Shown: piece by piece, positions 1 through 5,527 of the stretch | How the letters are laid out: every line of letters starts with the position of its first letter | How positions within the stretch are numbered: the first letter of the stretch is position 1 | Origin: Patescibacteria group bacterium | GTDB taxonomy: Bacteria > Patescibacteriota > Dojkabacteria > SC72 | DNA: 11,329 nt | Reading direction: 5' to 3' | Assembly (NCBI GenBank): GCA_018818345.1 | Contig: JAHISI010000018.1 | Span: 1-11,329, forward strand | The notes under the pieces: model-generated | Seen by the model: the letters and a program-made list of their open reading frames with translations, nothing else | Told to the model about the DNA's origin: nothing | The model's database searches: none | Made by a program: the position numbers and the translations under genes

Positions 1-1389
1 GATCCAGAATACTCTTTCACTATGGCCCCATCCACTTACAGGAGGCATACCATATTCCAACATCTCTACAAAATCAATATCCAACATCTGTGCTTCATCA
101 TCCCCACCCTCTCTTAAAGCCTGTTGCTCCAAGAATCTATCTAACTGATCTTGAGGATCATTAATCTCAGAATATCCATTACCTAATTCACTACCAGCAA
201 TAACCACCTGGAATCTTTCTGTTAGTTCAGGATTATCCTTATGTGATTTTGCCAAAGGAGAAATAATCTTAGGTTGGTTAACCAAATATGCAGGACCAGA
301 AATTGTTGCTCGAATAGCTTTCCAAAGCGTATCAATCATTCTATTCCTATTCACATCCCCACCCATCTCAATATGGTTATCCTCAATAGACTTCATTATC
401 TTCTCATCTGAGTCATTAAAGATATCAATATCAAATCTTTCTTTAATAACTGTTGTGTAATCAATCTCCTTCCATTCATCAGCTAAATCAAAGGTATGAC
501 CTCTGGTTGTAAACTTGGTTCTACCATATACCTTGTTAGCAATCTCTAAGAACAATCTTCTTACTAAATCCATATTGTCTCTGTAATTTGCATATCCCCA
601 ATACCATTCTAATTGGTAGTATTCTTGAAGATGCTCATCATCCATACCCTCATTTCTGAAGTTAGGGCCTAATGTATATACCTTCTCGAAGCCACCACCT
701 ATCAATCTCTTCTGATACAATTCTGTAGAAATTCTAAGGTAGAAATCTTGGTTCAATGCATTGTGATGTGTAATGAAAGGTGCTGCGTCAGCTCCACCAG
801 TTACAGCTTCTAATACTGGAACTTCGACTTCAATGAAGCCTTCATCTCTAAGCATATCCCTCTGTACCTGCCAGAACTTCGCTTTCCTTTCAAACAACTT
901 TATTCTCTCAGGTTCAACAGTTAAATCTAGATATCTTCTTCTAAATATCTGCTCCTTGTTTTCTAATTTTCGTGGAATTGGTCTTAATGCTTTAGAAAGC
1001 AATCTAATGTTTTTGACCATAACTGAGATTTCACCTGTTTTGGTTTTACCAATAGTTCCATATACTTCAACAAAATCTGCTAAATCTAAAAGGCTAAGTT
1101 TATCAAATCCTAAATATCCTTTTGTAAGATCTTCAACAAGCTCACTTTCTCTGACCATGATCTGGATTGTTCCAGTCTGATCCATTATATTGCCAAACAA
1201 AAGCTGTCCATGTTCTCTCCAAGCTACAACTCTACCCGCAAGACAAACTTCTTGTCCTTCGAACTTCTCAAAATTGTTTAATATCTCTCCATTGTGAAAT
1301 TGTTTATATGACTTCGCAGGATATATCTCCACACCTAACTTCTTGAGTGCTTCGATTTTCTCTAATCTTACTTGTCTTTGTCCGAGCAT
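1..1389 (-). CDS. lysS: Lysyl-tRNA synthetase, class II (3' end beyond window)
   Basis: The enzyme charges tRNA-Lys with lysine in the cytoplasm. The minus-strand frame is open for 463 codons from 1389 to the window edge. It starts MLGQRQVRLEKIEALKK, like the helical N-terminus of LysRS, followed by an OB-fold anticodon-binding domain (about residues 35-150). The class II core shows the TGGADAAPFITHHNAL region, LYQKRLIGGGFEKVY and motif 2 FRNEGMDDEHLQEYYQLEWY; the frame ends in GMPPVSGWGHSERVFWI, the start of motif 3. Bacterial LysRS is about 490-500 residues, so some 30-40 are missing at the edge. I chose ATG 1389 because AAGGAG (1394-1399) lies 4 nt upstream; an in-frame ATG at 1413 would add eight residues but has no Shine-Dalgarno. 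It is divergent from glyS and has its own extended -10. Confidence 0.96.
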   Translation of the reverse strand, partial: MLGQRQVRLEKIEALKKLGVEIYPAKSYKQFHNGEILNNFEKFEGQEVCLAGRVVAWREHGQLLFGNIMDQTGTIQIMVRESELVEDLTKGYLGFDKLSLLDLADFVEVYGTIGKTKTGEISVMVKNIRLLSKALRPIPRKLENKEQIFRRRYLDLTVEPERIKLFERKAKFWQVQRDMLRDEGFIEVEVPVLEAVTGGADAAPFITHHNALNQDFYLRISTELYQKRLIGGGFEKVYTLGPNFRNEGMDDEHLQEYYQLEWYWGYANYRDNMDLVRRLFLEIANKVYGRTKFTTRGHTFDLADEWKEIDYTTVIKERFDIDIFNDSDEKIMKSIEDNHIEMGGDVNRNRMIDTLWKAIRATISGPAYLVNQPKIISPLAKSHKDNPELTERFQVVIAGSELGNGYSEINDPQDQLDRFLEQQALREGGDDEAQMLDIDFVEMLEYGMPPVSGWGHSERVFWI

Positions 1390-1393
1390 GTCA

Positions 1394-1399
1394 CTCCTT
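1394..1399 (-). promoter_or_regulatory. Shine-Dalgarno of lysS
   Basis: AAGGAG on the minus strand sits 4 nt before ATG 1389. It decides the start in favour of 1389 over the in-frame ATG at 1413, which has no purine-rich element upstream. Confidence 0.6.
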
Positions 1400-1444
1400 T
1401 GTGTATCCTCCATGAGAACGAATCATATAATTTAAGATAGTAGG

Positions 1445-1453
1445 ATTATATCA
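1445..1453 (-). promoter_or_regulatory. Extended -10 promoter of lysS
   Basis: On the minus strand TGA-TATAAT (TATAAT at 1450-1445, TGn at 1453-1451) is a perfect -10 hexamer with an extended -10 element. No convincing -35 is seen, as is common for extended -10 promoters. Transcription would start near 1438, giving a leader of about 50 nt. The 12-nt block TGTGATATAATC is identical to the one before glyS. Confidence 0.65.
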
Positions 1454-1477
1454 CAGCTTCAGCACATTATCAGCCTC

Positions 1478-1494
1478 GAAAGGACTGACCTAGG
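1478..1494. repeat. Left arm of 17-bp inverted repeat
   Basis: GAAAGGACTGACCTAGG is the exact reverse complement of 1711-1727. Read on the minus strand it is CCTAGGTCAGTCCTTTC, upstream of the lysS promoter, the same orientation the right arm has relative to glyS. It ends 27 bp before the TATAAT of lysS. Confidence 0.85.
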
Positions 1495-1702
1495 CCTACC
1501 CTTTTCCCTTAACTTTCTACCAAAACCATTGGCTGAAAACGATATCCGCTAACAACGATATAACTTTGCGGAATCAAGGTTTTAGGCTGAAGTTCCACGT
1601 TTTTACCTTCTCTGCCTGTAACTTTCTGCTTAGGTCTTTGGCATCCAAAACCTTAAGAATTGTGTGTAACGCTAAGGGTTAGGATCGTTCATATTCTTTG
1701 GG

Positions 1703-1724
1703 AGGACTGACCTAGGTCAGTCCT
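1703..1724. repeat. Perfect 22-bp palindrome upstream of the glyS promoter
   Basis: This stretch equals its own reverse complement over 22 bases; its half is AGGACTGACCT and its centre CTAG. It contains most of the right arm (1711-1727) of the long-range repeat, so local and long-range pairings exclude each other. It lies 11 bp upstream of the glyS TATAAT and covers the -35 zone, so it could be an operator. As RNA on the plus strand it forms a 9-bp stem with a CTAG loop followed by only a short TTT run, a weak terminator at best. Confidence 0.8.
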
Positions 1725-1727
1725 TTC
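1711..1727. repeat. Right arm of 17-bp inverted repeat
   Basis: CCTAGGTCAGTCCTTTC is the exact reverse complement of 1478-1494. It sits directly upstream of the glyS extended -10 element and overlaps the 22-bp palindrome. Confidence 0.85.
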
Positions 1728-1732
1728 CGTTG

Positions 1733-1741
1733 TGATATAAT
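1733..1741 (+). promoter_or_regulatory. Extended -10 promoter of glyS
   Basis: TGA-TATAAT (TATAAT 1736-1741) is a consensus -10 with a TGn extension. No TTGACA-like -35 is present; the position is taken by the palindrome. The expected start near 1748 leaves a leader of about 22 nt before ATG 1770. Confidence 0.65.
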
Positions 1742-1769
1742 CAAGAATATTAATTTCATCTTTCGACCT

Positions 1770-3053
1770 ATGGAAGATCTTCTACAAAAAGTCACATCTC
1801 TCTGCAAAAGAAGAGGTATTATATTTCAAAATTCTGAAATATATGGTGGTATAGGAGGATTCTATGACTACGGTCCTGTAGGTGTAGAGATGAAAAACAA
1901 TCTCAAAAGGTATTGGTGGAAGAATATGGTAGATAAACGAGAGAATGTTGTTGGTATCGATGGAACAATCATCACTCATCCAAAAGTTTGGGAAGCGTCT
2001 GGCCATATTAAGGGTTTTGGTGATGAAGCTGTTGAGTGTAAAAAATGTCATGCAAGATTTAGACCCGAAGATATTGAGGGTAAATGTCCAAAGTGTGGAG
2101 GTACAGAATTTACAGAAGCGAAGAAATACAACCTACTCTTTAATACCGAAATTGGAGTTATAGAAGGTGAAAAACTACCTGCATATTTAAGAGGTGAAGC
2201 ATGCCAAACAATATATCTAGACTTCAAGAATGTCGTAGATTCTACAAGACAACAAATTCCTTTTGGTATTGCACAGATTGGTAAAGCTTTTAGAAATGAA
2301 ATCACTCCTAACAAATTTACTTTCAGAACCCGAGAATTTGAACAATGGGATATGCAATATTTCGTTCATCCAAATGATATGGAGAAATCTTTTGAATATT
2401 GGAAGGAAGAAAGAATGAACTTCTACAAGAAATTGTACCGAAAGCATGAAAATTTGAGATTCTACGAGCATCCTAAGGAGAAATTGGTCTTCTATGCTAA
2501 GAAAGCTTTTGATGTTGAATATCTTGCACCATGGGGATGGGCAGAAAATGAAGGTATTCACTGGAGAGCAGACTATGATCTCACGCAACACAGCAAATTC
2601 TCAGGGAAAGATCTTTCATACGTTGATCCTCAAACTGGTGAAAAATATATTCCAAATATTGTTGAAACTTCAGGTGGTGTAGATAGGACATTCTTGTTCT
2701 TACTCTTAGATTCATATGAAGAAGAAACATTAGAGAATGGAGAAACTAGAACTGTATTAAAGATTAATCCAGAAATAGCTGCATACAAAGCTGCGGTATT
2801 CCCATTGGTTTCTAACAAAGAAGAGATTGTAAGTAAAGCTCGAGAAATATTTGAAAACCTTACAGATACCAAAAAGGTACTTTGGGATGCTAGAGGTAAT
2901 ATTGGTAAACGATATCGATATCAAGATGAAATTGGGACTCCATACTGTATAACGGTAGATTATCAAACCTTAGAGGATAATACCGTAACAGTTAGAGACA
3001 GAGATACAATGAAGCAAGAAAGAGTTAAGATTGAAGATTTAGCAAATCTCTAA
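1770..3053 (+). CDS. glyS: Glycyl-tRNA synthetase, single-chain (dimeric) class II type
   Basis: It charges tRNA-Gly with glycine. This is the one-polypeptide form (often named GlyQS), not the alpha2-beta2 form of many bacteria. The N-terminus has IYGGIGGFYDYGPVGVEMK (residues 24-42). A zinc-ribbon-like pair follows, C90/C93 and C106/C109. Motif 2 is FRNEITPNKFTFRTREFEQ (174-192) and motif 3 is GGVDRTFLFLL (302-312). A C-terminal HGTP anticodon-binding domain runs from about 338 (AAYKAAVFPLV) through RYRYQDEIGTPYCITVDY. At 427 residues it is compact compared with about 500 in Thermus, but all catalytic motifs are present. There is no Shine-Dalgarno upstream of the ATG and no better in-frame start. 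The 3' end overlaps the opposing GreA-like gene by 15 bp. Confidence 0.96.
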   Translation: MEDLLQKVTSLCKRRGIIFQNSEIYGGIGGFYDYGPVGVEMKNNLKRYWWKNMVDKRENVVGIDGTIITHPKVWEASGHIKGFGDEAVECKKCHARFRPEDIEGKCPKCGGTEFTEAKKYNLLFNTEIGVIEGEKLPAYLRGEACQTIYLDFKNVVDSTRQQIPFGIAQIGKAFRNEITPNKFTFRTREFEQWDMQYFVHPNDMEKSFEYWKEERMNFYKKLYRKHENLRFYEHPKEKLVFYAKKAFDVEYLAPWGWAENEGIHWRADYDLTQHSKFSGKDLSYVDPQTGEKYIPNIVETSGGVDRTFLFLLLDSYEEETLENGETRTVLKINPEIAAYKAAVFPLVSNKEEIVSKAREIFENLTDTKKVLWDARGNIGKRYRYQDEIGTPYCITVDYQTLEDNTVTVRDRDTMKQERVKIEDLANL

Positions 3054-3506
3054 AATCTTGTATTCAAACTTCTTTCCTTTTACCTTGTAGGAAACAACTT
3101 TTCCAACTTGAGCTTTTAACAAAGCTTTTCCTAAAGGAGAACCTTCAGAAATATATCCTTTCATTGGATCGGATTCCATTGTGGAAACTAATTTCAAATC
3201 TTGTTTTTTTCCGTTGAATTCTACCTTAAACTCAGAACCCACACTTACTTTATTGGGGGTACAAAACTTCTTATCTATAATCTTTGAATTGGCAATCAAA
3301 TCTTTAAGCTCTTTTATCCTATCCTCAATTGATTCCTTTTCTACCAACATTATACTTAAATCATCAGTATCATCACTTAGATCATTCTGTCTTGCTAAAG
3401 CTAAGGCTGCGGATATTTCAGGTTTCTTAACTTCAATTAAATTTTTTAATTCCAACTCTAAGGCAACTTTCTTTTCCTTGGTTAGTAATATTTTTTCTTT
3501 CTTCAT
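3039..3506 (-). CDS. Divergent GreA/GreB-family factor with acidic tip (Gfh1-like?)
   Basis: The 155-residue protein has the Gre-factor layout: an N-terminal antiparallel coiled coil (about residues 8-75) and a C-terminal FKBP-like domain (about 80-155) that docks at the RNA polymerase secondary channel, with the typical ISEGSPLGKALL stretch. The coiled-coil tip, which in GreA carries GDLxEN with two catalytic acidic residues, here reads NDLSDDTDDL. It has aspartates at 42, 45, 46, 48 and 49 and one extra residue relative to the canonical paralogue at 5069-5527. Thermus Gfh1, a Gre homologue that inhibits polymerase, also has extra aspartates at its tip. The role here may therefore be inhibition or altered cleavage rather than plain GreA activity; this is inference. 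AAGGA lies 9 nt before the ATG. Confidence 0.88.
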   Translation of the reverse strand: MKKEKILLTKEKKVALELELKNLIEVKKPEISAALALARQNDLSDDTDDLSIMLVEKESIEDRIKELKDLIANSKIIDKKFCTPNKVSVGSEFKVEFNGKKQDLKLVSTMESDPMKGYISEGSPLGKALLKAQVGKVVSYKVKGKKFEYKILEIC

Positions 3507-3515
3507 ATTGTTAGG

Positions 3516-3520
3516 TCCTT
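3516..3520 (-). promoter_or_regulatory. Shine-Dalgarno of the GreA-like gene
   Basis: AAGGA on the minus strand, 9 nt before ATG 3506, supports this start. Confidence 0.5.
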
Positions 3521-3540
3521 AAATTAGAACTCTATAGTCT

Positions 3541-3546
3541 ATTATA
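3541..3546 (-). promoter_or_regulatory. -10 element before the GreA-like gene
   Basis: A consensus TATAAT hexamer on the minus strand lies 34 nt upstream of the start, in the 77-bp gap after trmD. No good -35 is seen at 17 nt. It suggests the GreA-like gene has its own promoter in addition to possible read-through from trmD. Confidence 0.45.
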
Positions 3547-3583
3547 TAGCTCTTACAAACATTATGTAATATAGTGTGAATTC

Positions 3584-4234
3584 TTACCTATTAGAGGCTT
3601 TCTGCGACTCTCTCCATTGTCGTATTTTTTCATGATCTCCAGAGAGTAGTATTTCCGGCACTTTCCAACCATTAAACTCAATTGGCCTGGTATATTGAGG
3701 ATAATCGAATGTTTCTCCATCATTGAAAGACTCATCACTTAAGGATTCTTCGTTACCCAAGACTCCCGGAAGTAATCTTGTAATTCCGTCTACTAGGACT
3801 AATGATGCCAATTCCCCTCCTGAAAGTACATAGTCTCCTATCGAGAATTCATAGTCTACTAGGTTGTCATGTATTCTTTGATCAAAGCCTTCATATCTTC
3901 CACATAGGATTATCATATGGAGATCGGATTTTGTTGAAAAATCTTTTAACTTACTTTGTACTAACTTCTCTCCCTTTGGAGTGGTTATGGCTACTATTGT
4001 GTTTTCTTTTTTTAAATCTTGTATTGCTCTGAATATGGGTTCTACCTTTAATACCATGCCTGGTCCTCCTCCACATGGGGTATCGTCTACTGTCTTATGA
4101 TTATCTTCTGTCCAATTTCTTAAGTTGTGTACATTTATTTCTACCAATCCTTTTTCTTTGGCTATACTGACTATTCCTTTGTTTATATATTCTTCTATTA
4201 TTTCAGGGAAGATTGTTATGATATCGAATTTCAT
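3584..4234 (-). CDS. trmD: tRNA (guanine-37-N1)-methyltransferase
   Basis: It methylates G37 next to the anticodon using S-adenosylmethionine and so prevents +1 frameshifting. The SPOUT trefoil-knot signatures are clear: CGGGPGMVLK (54-63), LCGRYEGFDQRI (110-121), SIGDYVLSGGEL (131-142), TRLLPGVLG (152-160) and SDESFNDG followed by YPQYTRP (166-184), then KVPEILLSGDHEKIRQWR. At 216 residues it stops just after the WR..Q segment; many TrmDs continue for 15-30 more residues (LLRT..RRPDLL), so the C-terminal tail is missing. The ATG overlaps the upstream metallopeptidase stop as ATGA and has no Shine-Dalgarno, so translation is probably coupled. Confidence 0.96.
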   Translation of the reverse strand: MKFDIITIFPEIIEEYINKGIVSIAKEKGLVEINVHNLRNWTEDNHKTVDDTPCGGGPGMVLKVEPIFRAIQDLKKENTIVAITTPKGEKLVQSKLKDFSTKSDLHMIILCGRYEGFDQRIHDNLVDYEFSIGDYVLSGGELASLVLVDGITRLLPGVLGNEESLSDESFNDGETFDYPQYTRPIEFNGWKVPEILLSGDHEKIRQWRESQKASNR

Positions 4235-4866
4235 AGATTTTCATTAAACCATTTATAACTTAATTCTATATCGAAATTCTTTTTAAAGAATTCTTTAAAT
4301 GATTTTTCCGTTACTGGTGTTTTTATTTCTTTTAACGCTTTTAAGAATTTCACTTTTCCTATTTTCTTGATTAATATCTCAACTGCAAATCCAGCCTGGC
4401 TATATGCTTCATCGCCCAACGTTTCAAAAAATTCAAGAAACTTAGAAAATTGCTTTGGTTTTTCATATCTCTCTAATTGTCCAGATGTATATACAGCAAT
4501 GCCCTCTGTAAACCAGAGTGGCTCAAAACTATCAAAAAGTATCTGACAAAACAGATGACTCAATTCATGTTTAATTAATCCAAAATATTCCCCATCCGAA
4601 TATTTATGAATGCTATCCTTTTCATAAGCATCTGGAGAAAGAATGTACAAAATTTTGTTAGTTCCCATTGTGTCTCCAACAACCCAGTTCTCAGTTTTTT
4701 CTTCCCATAGATCATTAAACGTTTTCCTATCTGGCACGATATGCACTAAAGGAGTATTTTCATTCCACTGGATATCATAGAATTCACACAATTCCACCAT
4801 TGCTTGATTGTAAAATTTAATAACTTTTTCATCCTGAGATGTTGTTATATTAAACACTTTTGCCAT
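4231..4866 (-). CDS. Small putative zinc metallopeptidase (HExxH, gluzincin-like)
   Basis: This 211-residue protein has HELSH at 100-104 and WFTEGIAVY at 118-126. The spacing HExxH...E matches gluzincin / peptidase-MA-like domains, where the two histidines and a downstream glutamate (here E121) bind zinc and the first motif glutamate is catalytic. No signal peptide or membrane segment is seen, so it is probably cytoplasmic, which is unusual because many relatives are secreted or membrane-bound. The substrate is unknown. It lies 23 nt behind tRNA-Glu and its TGA stop overlaps the trmD start. No Shine-Dalgarno precedes ATG 4866, so the start is supported only by reading frame. Family assignment rests on the motif and flanking pattern. 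Confidence 0.78.
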   Translation of the reverse strand: MAKVFNITTSQDEKVIKFYNQAMVELCEFYDIQWNENTPLVHIVPDRKTFNDLWEEKTENWVVGDTMGTNKILYILSPDAYEKDSIHKYSDGEYFGLIKHELSHLFCQILFDSFEPLWFTEGIAVYTSGQLERYEKPKQFSKFLEFFETLGDEAYSQAGFAVEILIKKIGKVKFLKALKEIKTPVTEKSFKEFFKKNFDIELSYKWFNENL

Positions 4867-4889
4867 TGGAAAAATATTTTTTAAATATA

Positions 4890-4964
4890 TGGTACCGCTA
4901 CGGGGAATCGGACCCCGATTATATGATTGAGAATCATACGTCCTAACCGTTAGACGATAGCGGC
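4890..4964 (-). tRNA. tRNA-Glu (anticodon CUC), CCA encoded
   Basis: The 75-nt cloverleaf folds fully on the minus strand. The acceptor is GCCGCUA/UAGCGGU with a G1-U72 wobble. The D arm GUCU-AACGGUUA-GGAC is typical of tRNA-Glu. The anticodon stem UAUGA/UCAUA encloses the loop UUCUCAA with anticodon CUC (4931-4929). A 4-nt variable loop and T stem CGGGG/CCCCG follow, then discriminator A73 and a genomic CCA (4892-4890). The T loop is UCCGAUU, so position 55 is C instead of the almost invariant U. It reads GAG codons; a UUC isoacceptor should exist elsewhere. It may be co-transcribed with the metallopeptidase and trmD. Confidence 0.93.
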
Positions 4965-4976
4965 TTTACGGCTGTA

Positions 4977-4982
4977 ATTCTA
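4977..4982 (-). promoter_or_regulatory. Possible -10 element for tRNA-Glu
   Basis: TAGAAT on the minus strand (5 of 6 to consensus) would start transcription about six nucleotides before the tRNA 5' end. The overlapping TATGAT (4987-4982) is an alternative. No clear -35 is seen. Confidence 0.35.
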
Positions 4983-5009
4983 TCATAAAATGGGTATATT
5001 TTGTATCTC

Positions 5010-5038
5010 TTGACTTATCTCACCCATAATATTAATAT
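5010..5038 (+). promoter_or_regulatory. Sigma-70-type promoter of greA
   Basis: TTGACT (5010-5015), a 17-nt spacer and TAATAT (5033-5038). The expected start near 5045 gives a leader of about 24 nt to ATG 5069. The region is shared back to back with the tRNA-Glu promoter. Confidence 0.55.
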
Positions 5039-5068
5039 GTTCCGTTACTAAATTAAACACCGGGATAT

Positions 5069-5527
5069 ATGGCAGAAAACATATACCAAACAACACTGTC
5101 CGGTTTTAAAAAATTAAAAGATGAGTTGGTAAAGAGAGAGACAGAGTTACGTTCCAAAATTGCAGACACTATCAACGAAATGCGTAATCAAGGAGACTTA
5201 AAGGAGAATGATGGCTACGCTATGGCCTTGGAAAGCCAATATGTTAATGAAGAGAGAATTTTAGAACTAAAGGAAAAGATAAAGACTACTAAGATTGTTA
5301 AAGACAAAAGAAAAGACATTGTTGGTGTTGGAGATATTGTTACACTAAAAAATGGTAAAACTGTAAAGTATGAAATTACAGGAGAAGATGATGCCAATCC
5401 ATTAGAAGGAAAAATCTCATATCTTTCCCCTATAGGTAAAGCTATCATGGGCAAGAAATTAAAAGCAAAGGTTGTCATATCTACCCCAGCAGGAAAGAAC
5501 GAATATACCATTGAAGCTATCGCTTAA
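5069..5527 (+). CDS. greA: Transcription elongation factor GreA (canonical)
   Basis: GreA enters the RNA polymerase secondary channel and stimulates cleavage of backtracked RNA. The 152-residue protein is close to the usual ~158. The coiled coil occupies about residues 8-75 with the canonical tip QGDLKEN (41-47), including catalytic-type acidic residues D43 and E46. The C-terminal domain contains VGVGDIVTL, DANPLEGKISYLSPIGKAIMGKK and a terminal YTIEAIA. It is the standard member of the pair, in contrast to the acidic-tip paralogue at 3039-3506. A good promoter precedes it; only a weak GGGA stands in the Shine-Dalgarno position. Its TAA stop lies inside a TTAA shared with the stop of the opposing UMP-kinase gene. 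Confidence 0.95.
   Translation: MAENIYQTTLSGFKKLKDELVKRETELRSKIADTINEMRNQGDLKENDGYAMALESQYVNEERILELKEKIKTTKIVKDKRKDIVGVGDIVTLKNGKTVKYEITGEDDANPLEGKISYLSPIGKAIMGKKLKAKVVISTPAGKNEYTIEAIA

Larger units (their letters stand above)
1390..1769. other. lysS-glyS divergent spacer, about 380 bp, no protein gene seen
   Basis: No convincing ORF, tRNA or known RNA consensus is visible here. The spacer contains two outward promoters and a 17-bp inverted repeat (1478-1494 and 1711-1727). An inner pair continues inward from the repeat: CCTACCCTT at 1495-1503 can pair with AAGGGTTAGG at 1674-1683 with one bulged base. A local hairpin may form at about 1628-1657 (CTTAGGT...ACCTTAAG with TTTGG/CCAAA inside). 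The nested pairing would suit a structured RNA of about 250 nt or a paired regulatory region. I looked for RNase P, tmRNA, SRP and T-box hallmarks and found none. Confidence 0.6.

Noticed and set aside
773..1180. Plus-strand ORF of 135 codons
   Set aside because: It lies opposite lysS, whose minus frame carries unmistakable class II synthetase motifs; the plus product is Ser/Leu-rich and resembles nothing.
1578..1615. Possible T-box riboswitch (GTGGAAC on the minus strand resembles part of the T-box sequence)
   Set aside because: The match is only 7 nt and lies mid-spacer without an antiterminator context. No stem I specifier loop is evident, and the lysS promoter lies downstream of it.
1478..1727. 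MITE or other mobile element with 17-bp terminal inverted repeats
   Set aside because: There is no target-site duplication at the ends, the interior has complementary pairing of its own, and the repeats sit exactly at two promoters; a control-region role fits better. A genome search for further copies could reverse this.
1478..1727. RNase P RNA, tmRNA, SRP RNA or 6S RNA in the lysS-glyS spacer
   Set aside because: The conserved sequence blocks of RNase P, tmRNA and SRP RNA are absent on both strands. 6S is judged mainly by structure and cannot be excluded, but nothing specific supports it.
4231..4234. Alternative genetic code (UGA as glycine)
   Set aside because: TGA ends the metallopeptidase frame exactly at the trmD start (ATGA), and no in-frame TGA interrupts any conserved protein in the window.
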